Assembly (NCBI GenBank): GCA_037138855.1
Contig: JBAXHO010000012.1
Location: 1 to 37,211 of the forward strand
Reading direction: 5' to 3'
Length of the DNA: 37,211 bases
Origin: JBAXHO01 sp037138855
Lineage (GTDB): Bacteria > Patescibacteriota > Dojkabacteria > B142 > OLB20
A model generated the notes under the pieces. It was given only the letters and a program-made list of their open reading frames with translations. It was not told the DNA's origin and searched no databases. The position numbers were made by a program, and so were the translations under genes. This document shows, piece after piece, positions 15,865 to 23,662 of this stretch (within the stretch, counting starts at the first letter, position 1; every line of letters begins with the position of its first letter).

Positions 15865-16208
15865 CTAAATAATACTAATATTTCCAGATATTCCAATAAA
15901 GCCCAAATGGGAACTAATGGCAACATTAAATAAATTACATACAGCATCGTCAAAGGAATGGTCAAAATCAATTGAAAAATGCTACCTACCAATACCCAGA
16001 TTAATCTTATCGGGAAAGCAATTATTCGACCCATTCTGGTATTATCTTGAAATAATGGCTGAAATAGATTGGTCAACATCGGAATCACATTGAAAGTTGC
16101 CAAAGCATGCATCCAGACCCCAATTAATTTCAATAGCACAATCTTATGCTCCACGACATACCACCAAATCCAAAAATTGATAAAATAGCGTTTACTGAGA
16201 TGAAACAT
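15861..16208 (-). CDS. Small membrane protein upstream of the Clp-like ATPase
   Basis: A 115-residue protein with a basic/aromatic N-terminus (MFHLSKRYFINFWIWWYVVE) and three hydrophobic stretches, the last two (about 66-108) almost continuous. The frame can be extended to a TTG at 16247, but the added 13 codons fall in the GTAGCT-type intergenic repeat, so ATG 16208 is chosen. It overlaps the ATPase start by 4 bases (ATGA). The family is not recognised. Strict coupling to the membrane-anchored ATPase suggests a membrane partner. Confidence 0.65.
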   Translation of the reverse strand: MFHLSKRYFINFWIWWYVVEHKIVLLKLIGVWMHALATFNVIPMLTNLFQPLFQDNTRMGRIIAFPIRLIWVLVGSIFQLILTIPLTMLYVIYLMLPLVPIWALLEYLEILVLFR

Positions 16209-16217
16209 GATAAAAAT

Positions 16218-16244
16218 GTAGCTAGTAGCTAGTAGCTCGTAGTT
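16218..16244. repeat. GTAGCTA-word low-complexity repeat
   Basis: GTAGCTAGTAGCTAGTAGCT and one further unit lie 10 bases upstream of the ATG at 16208. The same words occur at 3141, 10174 and 17579. Confidence 0.6.
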
Positions 16245-16367
16245 CAAAATTAATAGCTAGGTAGAAACAAGCTGGAAAAATTAATTAAACTTTCTCAAGT
16301 CCACTTCTATCATAGAGAAAATTGGGGAAGAATTAAAGGGTTAAAAGATAATCTAATCTCCTTTTTT

Positions 16368-17498
16368 TTATTTAATAAGATATTGCAAATAATTCTGTTT
16401 ATTTATAACTTGATAACTCCCGTACTTCCAACTACTTGGCTTTTCAGGACTTTTCTTATTTGATTTGATCTCATAGCCAATTGTTTGATCAATAGTCGTT
16501 TCAACCAGATCTATTTCCGCCCCTTTAAAAGTTCTCCAAAAAAATAATTCATTCTTTACATTAAGATATTTATTTCGTTTAAGCATTTCTAAAATGATAA
16601 AATTCTCCCAAAGATTTCCATAATCAGAACGATTCTCAAAATCTCTAAAATCATTTAACAATGCATTTCTAATGCCAAGATCATAAAAGTAAATTTTCTT
16701 ATTTTTACTAATTTCTTTTCTTTTCTTTTTTGTAAATGAACTTAGTCTAAATACAATAAAAGCCCTTTCCAAAAGATCAATAAACTTTCCTACCGTATTT
16801 TTATCAATTCCTAATGAACTTGCCAATTCTGTAACTGACACCTCCTGTCCGATTTGCAACGCCAGCATTTTTAAAAGCTGTCTAATCACAAGCGGATTTT
16901 TAATATTTTGGTAACCAAGAATGTCCTGATATAAATTGCTGTCTGTAATTTGATCAAGTAATAACTCTTTCTTTTGAAAGCTTTGACTAGTAACTATTTC
17001 AGGATATAAACCATAAAGTAAAATTTGATCAATAATACTTTCAACATACTTTTTATTATTCGCTGCTGCTAATTCAGCTATACTCAATCCAAATAAATAA
17101 AATGAATACTTTCTTCCTGTAAGACTTTCAGAAGTATTATCCAGAAGATTAATACTAGAAGATCCTGTTACAACAATTTGCTTTTGTTTTTTATAATGAT
17201 CTACTAAAAGCTTAATTGTATTTCCAATTTCTGGAATTTTTTGAGCCTCATCAATATAAATAATATCCACATCAGAGAATAGATAGATATAATACTCTAA
17301 ACCTTTTTTATAAATTTTTTCAATATCATCAGGATCATCACCATTGATTCTGGCAATTTTTTTTACTGAAAATTTTTCTAAAACTTTATTTATTAATGTT
17401 GTCTTCCCCACCTGCCTTGCACCTAGAACGATAATTGCTTTCCCATCGAAAAAAAGTTTTTTGATTTGTTTTTCTAACTTACGATCTAAATATTTCAT
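16368..17498 (-). CDS. AAA_14/DUF4143 family ATPase
   Basis: A 376-residue protein with an N-terminal P-loop ATPase domain: Walker A GARQVGKTTL (about residues 26-35), Walker B IIYIDEAQKI (about 80-90) and a sensor VVTGSSS (about 109-115). A winged-helix-like middle part follows (SVTELASSLGIDKNTVGKFI), then the DUF4143 nuclease-like end with FFWRTFKGAEIDLVE and YEIKSNKKS, which matches the D...ExK order of restriction-endonuclease folds. Known family: widespread, mostly accessory ATPases of unclear role. It is alone, with a 34-base inverted repeat directly before its ATG, a sign of self-control. It is AT-richer than its neighbours and probably acquired. Confidence 0.85.
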   Translation of the reverse strand: MKYLDRKLEKQIKKLFFDGKAIIVLGARQVGKTTLINKVLEKFSVKKIARINGDDPDDIEKIYKKGLEYYIYLFSDVDIIYIDEAQKIPEIGNTIKLLVDHYKKQKQIVVTGSSSINLLDNTSESLTGRKYSFYLFGLSIAELAAANNKKYVESIIDQILLYGLYPEIVTSQSFQKKELLLDQITDSNLYQDILGYQNIKNPLVIRQLLKMLALQIGQEVSVTELASSLGIDKNTVGKFIDLLERAFIVFRLSSFTKKKRKEISKNKKIYFYDLGIRNALLNDFRDFENRSDYGNLWENFIILEMLKRNKYLNVKNELFFWRTFKGAEIDLVETTIDQTIGYEIKSNKKSPEKPSSWKYGSYQVINKQNYLQYLIK

Positions 17499-17532
17499 GG
17501 TAAATTTAGTGAATTAATTCACTGATTTTACC
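17499..17532 (-). promoter_or_regulatory. Operator-like inverted repeat abutting the ATPase start codon
   Basis: Two 17-base arms (GGTAAATTTAGTGAATT and the complement of AATTCACTGATTTTACC) match at 15 of 17 positions, with a perfect 16-base centre AGTGAATTAATTCACT at 17508-17523. The minus-strand ATG follows with no gap. A TAAAAT (-10-like) lies inside the far arm. It could be a protein operator or an RNA hairpin that masks the start. Confidence 0.55.
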
Positions 17533-17606
17533 ATAATTCCATAAAACATAACACAAAATTTTCTTATGATTTCTTCCGTAACTACGAACTACTTAGCTAC
17601 CATAAT

Positions 17607-17635
17607 AAAAGCCTCCCAAAAAAGGAGGCTTTTTT
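17607..17635 (-). terminator. Intrinsic terminator after groEL
   Basis: A 10-base stem AAAAGCCTCC / GGAGGCTTTT with a 7-base A-rich loop is flanked by T runs on both strands, so it works for groEL on the minus strand and could also stop plus-strand transcripts. It lies about 60 bases past the groEL stop. Confidence 0.75.
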
Positions 17636-17655
17636 ACTTACGTATTGGTTGAAAA

Positions 17656-17685
17656 TGTAGGGATATATAGCAATATATCCCTACA
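17656..17685. repeat. Palindrome with GTAGGG...CCCTAC ends
   Basis: Arms TGTAGGGATATAT and ATATATCCCTACA (13 bases) flank a 4-base loop AGCA. It sits between the groEL stop and its terminator, with the same end layout as the palindrome at 2234-2263 but an AT core. Confidence 0.7.
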
Positions 17686-17695
17686 CATAGATTTC

Positions 17696-19330
17696 TTACA
17701 TCATTCCCATTCCACCGCCCATACCACCCATGCCACCACCACCTGGCATGGCAGGTTCGTCTTTTTTGGGAAGTTCAGCGACAACTGCTTCAGTAGTCAA
17801 AAGCAACATGGCAATAGAAGCAGCATTCTCTAATGCCAATCTGGTAACCTTCACAGGATCTAAAATACCAGCAGCAATCATATCAACAAATTTATCACCA
17901 CGGGCATCATATCCTTTGCCATTACCTGTCTTACTGATAATAACTGCCCCTTCTTTACCGGCATTCTCAGCAATTTGACGAGCTGGTTCTTCCAGTGCAC
18001 GTTTGAGAATCATAATCGCAATTTTCTCATCACCTTCTACTTTCAAAGTATCCAATACTTTGATTGCATCAAATAAAGCGACACCACCTCCGGAAACAAC
18101 TCCTTCTTCAATGGCAGCACGAGTAGCCTGCAAAGCATCATCCAGCCTATCTTTTCGTTCTTTCATTTCTACCTCTGTAGCAGCGCCGACTTCGATCACA
18201 GCTACTCCACCAGAAAGTTTAGCTAATCGTTCCTGAAGCTTTTCTTTGTCATAATCAGAATCAGTTTTGGTGATTTCATTTTTGATAGCATCAATACGAG
18301 ACTGGATTTGAGCTTTTTCACCTTTACCATTGACAATAATTGTTTCATCTTTACCGGCAATCACTTTTTCTGCATGACCAAGATCACTGAGTTCCGTAGC
18401 TTCCAGTTTTTTACCAACTTCTTCAGAAATAACTTGTCCACCAGTCAAAATAGCAATGTCTTTGAGCATTTCTTTACGACGGTCACCAAATGCAGGAGCT
18501 TTGATCGCAACAATATTTAAAATTCCTTTAAGCTTATTGACGATCAAGGTAGCTAATGCTTCGCCATCAATATCTTCACAAATAATCACAATATCTTTTT
18601 TACCTGACTGCGCAATCTTTTCAATTACTGGTAAAAAGTCTTTAACAGCTGAAATTTTACCATCAGTAATCAAAATGTAAGGATTTTCAATTTCTGCAGT
18701 AAGACTATCTGTATCTGTCACAAAATATGGAGATACATAACCTTTATCAAATTGCATCCCTTCCACATATTTTTCGACCAATCCAAAAGTTTTACCCTCT
18801 TCTACTGTCACCACGCCTTCACGGCCAACTTTATCCATCACATTGGCAATAATTTCACCAATTTGTTCATCGCCATTGGCAGATACAACAGCGACTTTTT
18901 TGATTTCCTCTTTGCCTTTAACTTCCTTGGCAGCTCTTTTCAATTCTTTGACTACTACAGCCACACCTTTTTCAATTCCAGTACGGATTTCCATAGGATT
19001 GGCTCCAGCAGCAATATTTTTAAAGCCTGAATTCACAATTGCCTGAGTCAATAAAACTGCAGTAGTTGTACCATCGCCAGCTCTTTCTACTGTTTTAGTA
19101 GCAGCTTCTTTGACAAGTTGAGCACCGGCATTTTCGATACGATCCTCCAACTCGATTTCTTTAGCAATGGTTACTCCATCTTTAGTAATTTGTGGAGCTC
19201 CAAAAGACTTCTCCAAAAGAACATTACGACCCTTGGGTCCAAGAGTAACTTTAACGACATTGGCTAATTTATCTACACCATTTTTTAGCTGTTTACGAGC
19301 TTTTTCATCAAAAACAATTATTTTTGCCAT
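17696..19330 (-). CDS. groEL: Chaperonin GroEL (Cpn60)
   Basis: A 544-residue ATP-driven folding chamber subunit of normal length. Visible landmarks are KVTLGPKGRNV, the ATP-binding GDGTTTAVLL (about residues 84-93), the apical-domain stretch with DGEALATLIVNK, GGVAVIEVGA, EEGVVSGGGVAL (about 405-416) and the flexible tail ending MPGGGGMGGMGGGMGMM. No key residue looks lost. ATG at 19330; it follows groES by 34 bases in the usual groES-groEL order, from one promoter at 19699-19727. A terminator closes the operon at 17607-17635. Confidence 0.98.
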   Translation of the reverse strand: MAKIIVFDEKARKQLKNGVDKLANVVKVTLGPKGRNVLLEKSFGAPQITKDGVTIAKEIELEDRIENAGAQLVKEAATKTVERAGDGTTTAVLLTQAIVNSGFKNIAAGANPMEIRTGIEKGVAVVVKELKRAAKEVKGKEEIKKVAVVSANGDEQIGEIIANVMDKVGREGVVTVEEGKTFGLVEKYVEGMQFDKGYVSPYFVTDTDSLTAEIENPYILITDGKISAVKDFLPVIEKIAQSGKKDIVIICEDIDGEALATLIVNKLKGILNIVAIKAPAFGDRRKEMLKDIAILTGGQVISEEVGKKLEATELSDLGHAEKVIAGKDETIIVNGKGEKAQIQSRIDAIKNEITKTDSDYDKEKLQERLAKLSGGVAVIEVGAATEVEMKERKDRLDDALQATRAAIEEGVVSGGGVALFDAIKVLDTLKVEGDEKIAIMILKRALEEPARQIAENAGKEGAVIISKTGNGKGYDARGDKFVDMIAAGILDPVKVTRLALENAASIAMLLLTTEAVVAELPKKDEPAMPGGGGMGGMGGGMGMM

Positions 19331-19364
19331 AATTTTTATTTAATAATTAAAACAAATAATTTAC

Positions 19365-19664
19365 TTAATCTAAAATGGCGAGAATTGCATCCTCATCCAT
19401 TATTAAATAATCTTCACCATCAACTTCAATTTCATCAGGTGAATATTTTTTAAAAAGCACAATATCTCCTACTTTCACATTAAATACAATTTTTTTGCCT
19501 TCTGTAGTTAGCTTTCCAGAGCCAAGAGCCACTACTTTACCTTTTTGAGGTTTTTCTTTATTCATTGTATCTGGTAAGACTATTCCTGAAACTGTGGTTT
19601 TATCATCACTTACTGGTTGGACAAGGATATTACCACCTATGGGAGTCATTTTCTGTTTTGCCAT
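19365..19664 (-). CDS. groES: Co-chaperonin GroES (Cpn10)
   Basis: A 99-residue lid subunit for GroEL. It has the N-terminal MTPIGGNILVQP, a mobile loop with TTVSGIVLPD (about residues 23-32, the GroEL-contact tripeptide region), GKVVALGSG and the C-terminal YLIMDEDAILAIL. Length is typical. ATG at 19664, first gene of the operon. No CIRCE palindrome (TTAGCACTC-N9-GAGTGCTAA) is seen in the 194 bases upstream; only a plain promoter is found. Confidence 0.97.
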   Translation of the reverse strand: MAKQKMTPIGGNILVQPVSDDKTTVSGIVLPDTMNKEKPQKGKVVALGSGKLTTEGKKIVFNVKVGDIVLFKKYSPDEIEVDGEDYLIMDEDAILAILD

Positions 19665-19698
19665 AGAAATTTAAAATAAAAAATAAAATGAAAGAAAA

Positions 19699-19727
19699 TA
19701 TATACAAACTCGAATTTTTAATTTCAA
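19699..19727 (-). promoter_or_regulatory. Sigma70-like promoter of groES-groEL
   Basis: On the minus strand TTGAAA (19727-19722), 17 bases, TATATA (19704-19699). The -10 is 34 bases before the groES ATG. No HrcA-type CIRCE element overlaps it. Confidence 0.65.
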
Positions 19728-19751
19728 GCCAAAATTAACATTAAACAAAGC

Positions 19752-19799
19752 TTTTGGAGCAATTTTAGCAATCGAGCTATTTGTCTGATAACTCCAAAA
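19752..19799. other. Nested inverted repeats between the baseplate J-like gene and the groES promoter
   Basis: Outer 8-base arms TTTTGGAG / CTCCAAAA enclose a small TAGC...GCTA hairpin (19766-19779). The position suits the end of the baseplate J-like transcript, but no strong T-tract follows. It could be chance in AT-rich DNA. Confidence 0.25.
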
Positions 19800-19858
19800 T
19801 TCTAAAACATTCATAGGGAAAATGTCAAGTAGTAATGTGAGGAAGACTGCTCTACAAG

Positions 19859-21886
19859 CTAATTGGTCGATTTTATAATTTCAATCTTATTTACATCTTT
19901 AGGAACTTTTTGCAAAAATTGTGGAATATAACTAGGAGTATATTTCAATGTGGCCTCTTTTACTCCTTGCAAATTTTTTAAATATTCCCGTGCCTCACTA
20001 GTTTTTTTACCCTTTATCGCATCTTTAATTGTGTTGATATCTGTATCTTCCTGGACATTGGCATCAAAACGTATTGAAAAAGTTGCTTCTTCATTTTCTA
20101 CTTTGATATTTTCGATTAAAATATTTGCCAGATCAATTTGAGCATTTTGAGTAGACGTATTCTTAAGCCGGACAATCTCCTTGGCAATTGCTTTTAAATC
20201 AGATTGGGTTACCTTCAATGCCGTAATTGTCATTTCCATATCTGCTGAAATCTGCTCAACTTTATCAGCTTCCTTCGCAGAAGTTGTAAACTTAATAGTT
20301 TGGAACTGCTCACTTCCCTCAAGTAATTTATCTTCTGAGGAAAGTAATGATTTTACCTTAGACAATAAATCTGCCTTGAGCTGTTCCTCTAGTTTTGCCT
20401 TTAGTGCATCCAGATCTTCTTTGGAAACTACAATCGTTTCTAATGTAGTACCACCAGTCACATCCCGAAAAGCATACGCTACAATCTGATCTGTGGTATA
20501 TCCCTCTGCCTGAAAAGTAGCACGATTATTTTCAATATTATAATTAGCACCAAAACTAACTGCTTCAATTGGTACATCGACAACACCTTTAGGATTGTCT
20601 TTGGGAACAATCACCTGTTTCATCAATTTATATTTCAACTGGGAACTAATATTTGTAATGATTTTGCCAGCTTCCAATGTCACATCGCTCGCAGTATTAT
20701 TATGAATATCCACTACTCCTTTGGCTGGTAATCCAGTATTACCTTTGCCACTTGGCTTTGCATCCAGAGAACCAGTTGAGGTTTTGGTCAATTTAAATGC
20801 CGGTAAAGTAAGTGTTTCTAAATTAAGCTCATCTACTTTTGCACTAGCTTTCACCAATTCATTTACTCTTACTTCATCTTGATTAAAACTCAAATTTACT
20901 TTCACAGCAGGAAGAAAAATATATGATCCAATAAAAAAAAGGACAAGCAAAACTATTCCCAACTTTAAAAATTGTAGACTATTATTACCTCTAGTTATAT
21001 AACTAATAATACTTGAGAATCCACTCAAATATTTCTTGAGAAAATTAAAATTTATTTTTTTTTTGGTCTTAGGAAGCCGTCTAGAAACTGGAGGTGTTTG
21101 AGACACCATCCGACCGAAATCTTTTCCTACCAGTTTATTGGACTCATCAAAATTATTTTCCGGCATTGTTCCAAAATTTTCTAATGCTTTGATATTGGCT
21201 GCCTTCTTCTCAGTTTCTGCCATTTTATTTCTCTCCTGCACTTCTCTGGTATCAGCAGTCACTGGTAATTCCTCTAATGTAATATCACCACCGGCTGCCA
21301 ATTGAATACCATTAATTTCAATGATTTTTACTGGTAAACGAGGTTTATTTAAAAGATTAATACTTTCCTGATTTGCTTTTATTTCAACCTGAGAATCAAC
21401 TTTGGGTTCTTCCACTGTGGCTTTAACTAATTTTTCTGAAGTAGGCATCAGATCATTCGTAATAGCTGTTGCTTCAGATATTGCTGGAATTACAATTTCT
21501 TCTGCAGCAGTCTCCTCAATTTTCCTTTCACCTAATAACTCTTTTTTAATATGATTTTTTTCACTAATTAATTTATCCTTTAATCTTTTTGCTTCATTCC
21601 AAGTTTCTTTAATGACATCACTAATTTTGGGAACGACAACTAAACTCGCTTTTTCGCCTAAGATTGCTCCAGTTTTATCATCAGATACTAATATTACATA
21701 CTTTTCCGTGTTTAATAATCGTCTAGCCAAAATTTTCATACTTACTGCACTACTGATCAAAGCAGCATTTTGTGGTATGACAAGCACCACACGGGAAGCA
21801 AGCCCGGAATTGATATGTTCAATCGTAAAAGCAATTTCCTCATCCACATCCACAAACACTTTTTGTACTTTAGTATCGTTGGTCAA
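19859..21886 (-). CDS. Baseplate J-like membrane protein
   Basis: A 675-residue protein. The start is TTG at 21886, because the codon before it is a stop and the next ATG would remove about 48 residues of a well-formed domain. Residues 1-100 look like a small alpha/beta domain (VVLVIPQNAALISSAVSMKILARRL ... KYVILVSDD, read here in parts). A low-complexity region rich in Glu, Thr and Lys follows, then one TM (about 306-327), then an exported baseplate J/gp47-like region with GKGNTGLPAKGVVDIHN, TASDVTLEAGKII and VDVPIEAVSFGANYNI. A Lys/Glu-rich helical end follows. This architecture is recurrent in CPR genomes; its job is unknown, and an envelope or surface-assembly role is likely. Confidence 0.75.
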   Translation of the reverse strand: MTNDTKVQKVFVDVDEEIAFTIEHINSGLASRVVLVIPQNAALISSAVSMKILARRLLNTEKYVILVSDDKTGAILGEKASLVVVPKISDVIKETWNEAKRLKDKLISEKNHIKKELLGERKIEETAAEEIVIPAISEATAITNDLMPTSEKLVKATVEEPKVDSQVEIKANQESINLLNKPRLPVKIIEINGIQLAAGGDITLEELPVTADTREVQERNKMAETEKKAANIKALENFGTMPENNFDESNKLVGKDFGRMVSQTPPVSRRLPKTKKKINFNFLKKYLSGFSSIISYITRGNNSLQFLKLGIVLLVLFFIGSYIFLPAVKVNLSFNQDEVRVNELVKASAKVDELNLETLTLPAFKLTKTSTGSLDAKPSGKGNTGLPAKGVVDIHNNTASDVTLEAGKIITNISSQLKYKLMKQVIVPKDNPKGVVDVPIEAVSFGANYNIENNRATFQAEGYTTDQIVAYAFRDVTGGTTLETIVVSKEDLDALKAKLEEQLKADLLSKVKSLLSSEDKLLEGSEQFQTIKFTTSAKEADKVEQISADMEMTITALKVTQSDLKAIAKEIVRLKNTSTQNAQIDLANILIENIKVENEEATFSIRFDANVQEDTDINTIKDAIKGKKTSEAREYLKNLQGVKEATLKYTPSYIPQFLQKVPKDVNKIEIIKSTN

Positions 21887-21919
21887 TTAAGAATAGATAA
21901 AAGTTAAGAGTTAAAGGTT

Positions 21920-21979
21920 AGTATCAAGTATCAAGTATCAAGTATCAAGTATCAAGTATCAAGTATCAAGTATCAAGTA
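21920..21979. repeat. Tandem heptamer AGTATCA, eight exact units
   Basis: Eight exact 7-base units plus a partial ninth (AGTA). A two-unit trace of the same word is at 30715-30726. Being 7 bases long and just upstream of a TTG start, it could vary by slippage and shift promoter spacing. Confidence 0.9.
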
Positions 21980-22019
21980 AAAATTATAAATGAACTATTG
22001 CTAGTGTCAAGTTTGATTT

Positions 22020-22121
22020 GTAGACTGTAGGCTGTAGACGGTAGACCGGAAAATCAAATTATTCAATCCCGGCCAGCCTCTGGCTGAGTCTACTATCTGC
22101 TTTCTACCGTCTACTGTCTAC
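22020..22121. repeat. Inverted repeat of GTAGACNGTAG words
   Basis: GTAGACTGTAGGCTGTAGAC (22020-22039) and following bases are the near-complement of TCTACCGTCTACTGTCTAC (22103-22121). The 57 bases between hold a small CAGCC/GGCTG hairpin. A long imperfect hairpin could form. Confidence 0.6.
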
Positions 22122-22186
22122 TGACTACCGACTACCGACTACCGATCAGTCCGGAATCTAACGATATTCTAATTATTACTTTCTTT

Positions 22187-22216
22187 CCGCTCACCGATCA
22201 CCGGTTACAGGTTACT
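22187..22216 (-). repeat. Stop-adjacent GGTAACCGGTGATCGG-type repeat
   Basis: On the minus strand AGTAACCTGTAACCGGTGAT continues into CGGTGAGCGG, starting 4 bases after the TAA of the FtsA-like gene. It has the same orientation relative to the gene as the copies at 9181, 26881, 28212 and 37063. Confidence 0.7.
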
Positions 22217-22220
22217 GTCC

Positions 22221-23483
22221 TTACAATTCCAATACCATCCGTGCCAAGGCTACTGGTGGAATATCCCGCGGATCAATAATCAAATTAGTTTCATCAATAA
22301 TATCTTCGAGCTGATTGGGAAAAAGAAAATTTACTTTGGGATAAGAAAGAAATGGTAAAACCTGAAGCCAAGGATGCTCGATCAAAGCTTCTTTGATCTC
22401 CGGCAAAGCACTTCCTCCACCACACAAATAAATACTGCCTGGATATTTATCAATATCATCAATTTCATCCAAAGCTAATTCCACTCCTTCAGCCCATATT
22501 TGAATGTCCTTCCCAATTGCCTTTTTAACCTGAATTTCTGCTGCTTTGTCTAATTGTTTCAAAGAATAATCAATTTTCATTTGTTCGGCTTCATGCAAGT
22601 CTACTGCCAGATCCTTGGCAATTCTTTTCGTAAAAACCCGGCCACCATAAGCAAACATCTTGGTACCGGCGACTGCACCTTCTTTAATCACAGCGACATC
22701 TGTCGTACCACCCCCGACATCGAGAATAATTGCGTTGTAATCCTGTTTGCGTCCGCCTTTCAAAGCGCGGGCAATTGCATAAGGTTCTACTTCAATAGAA
22801 AGAATTTCCAAACCTAACTGATAAGCAATTTCCCGCAGGGAATTAACATGAATTGAGGGTGCAAAAGTAGAAAACACTTTATAACCCACCTTGGTACCAG
22901 TAAATCCTTCGGGATTATCGACCTTGACTCCATCGATGTAGGTAGAATTAATTTTGGAATTGATTTCTTCGAGGCTTTTAATATCAACACCAATTTCTGC
23001 TGCAATGTCAGTTACTGCATCTTCAAAAGCTTGCTCCTTAATCTGATTAATCACTTCATTCACTTCCACTGCTGTAATTTTCGCCTGAGGCGTTTCCCGT
23101 TCATAATCCGCCATAATCGTCACACCCTGCACCAATTCCCCAGCAATCCCAATGATTACCTTTTCCGGAACTGGCGTCGGCGCAAATTCATTAACATTAT
23201 CCTTACCCAGTTTTAATTTTGCCAATTTGTCTGCATTTTGGAGTGCCTCACCTACAGCCCGATCTGCTGCCTTGATCACACTTTCCAGATTGACAATCAT
23301 TGCTCCCTGCATCGCATTACTGTTTTGCTTGGCGACACCATAACCTTTGATCTTCACCTTCACTTCGATATTATCGACGGTAAACAACACTGCCTTCACA
23401 AATTCCGTCCCAATATCCAGCGCCAGAAGCACTTTCTCATCAGACTTTTTCTTTTTTTTCGGAAACAACTTTGGCAGTTTCAT
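22221..23483 (-). CDS. FtsA-like actin-fold ATPase
   Basis: A 420-residue protein of the FtsA/PilM/MreB actin superfamily. Phosphate-1 motif LALDIGTEFVKAVLF is at about residues 20-34, phosphate-2 ILDVGGGTTDVAVI at about 248-261, and adenosine motif YLCGGGSALPEI at about 353-364. Between them lies an FtsA-type SHS2 (1C) insertion with the strands KVIIGIAGE and GTKVGYKVFSTFAP. The N-terminus is a basic leader (KLFPKKKKKSDEK). The C-terminus ends IPPVALARMVLEL without the amphipathic helix and basic tail that anchor classic FtsA. It could act in division or pilus assembly; no ftsZ or other pil genes lie in the window. FtsA-like is preferred over PilM because of the 1C insertion. Confidence 0.8.
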   Translation of the reverse strand: MKLPKLFPKKKKKSDEKVLLALDIGTEFVKAVLFTVDNIEVKVKIKGYGVAKQNSNAMQGAMIVNLESVIKAADRAVGEALQNADKLAKLKLGKDNVNEFAPTPVPEKVIIGIAGELVQGVTIMADYERETPQAKITAVEVNEVINQIKEQAFEDAVTDIAAEIGVDIKSLEEINSKINSTYIDGVKVDNPEGFTGTKVGYKVFSTFAPSIHVNSLREIAYQLGLEILSIEVEPYAIARALKGGRKQDYNAIILDVGGGTTDVAVIKEGAVAGTKMFAYGGRVFTKRIAKDLAVDLHEAEQMKIDYSLKQLDKAAEIQVKKAIGKDIQIWAEGVELALDEIDDIDKYPGSIYLCGGGSALPEIKEALIEHPWLQVLPFLSYPKVNFLFPNQLEDIIDETNLIIDPRDIPPVALARMVLEL

Positions 23484-23629
23484 AAATTTTTTTGATTCTT
23501 TATTATCTTAACATAACTTTAAAAAGGTTGTAATCAGGATAGAAAAATTTTAAGGAAAAACTATTAGATCACCTATTGAAATCAAAAATATTAACTGAAA
23601 AATTATTAAAGCCTTTACACTGTCTCAAA

Positions 23630-23638
23630 TGCTATAAT
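23630..23638 (+). promoter_or_regulatory. Extended -10 promoter for the sulfotransferase-like gene
   Basis: TGCTATAAT is a perfect -10 with the TG extension, 25 bases before the ATG at 23663. A TTTACA lies upstream but only 13 bases away, so the extended -10 probably carries the activity. Confidence 0.5.
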
Positions 23639-23662
23639 CATAAAAATAAAATTTAATTACTA

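Larger units (their letters stand above)
21887..22220. other. 334-base gene-free stretch made almost wholly of short repeats
   Basis: From left to right: AAGTTAAGAGTTAAAGG words, eight AGTATCA units (21920-21979), a short unique piece, GTAGACTGTAG words paired with an inverted copy (22020-22121), CTACCGA words (about 22120-22146) and a stop-adjacent GGTGATCGG element (22187-22216). No ORF, tRNA or promoter is recognised. It separates the FtsA-like gene end from the baseplate J-like gene start. Confidence 0.8.

Noticed and set aside
15861..16247. TTG start at 16247 for the small membrane protein
   Set aside because: The added residues come from the GTAGCT intergenic repeat; ATG at 16208 is cleaner.
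18752..19046. Plus-strand frames opposite groEL
   Set aside because: They are antisense shadows of a highly conserved gene with no start signal or family match.
21920..22146. CRISPR array
   Set aside because: Units are 6-8 bases with no spacers; no cas gene is nearby.
23484..23662. tRNA or structured RNA in the gap before the plus-strand island
   Set aside because: No T-loop-like GTTCGA word or cloverleaf pairing could be found; only a promoter is supported.
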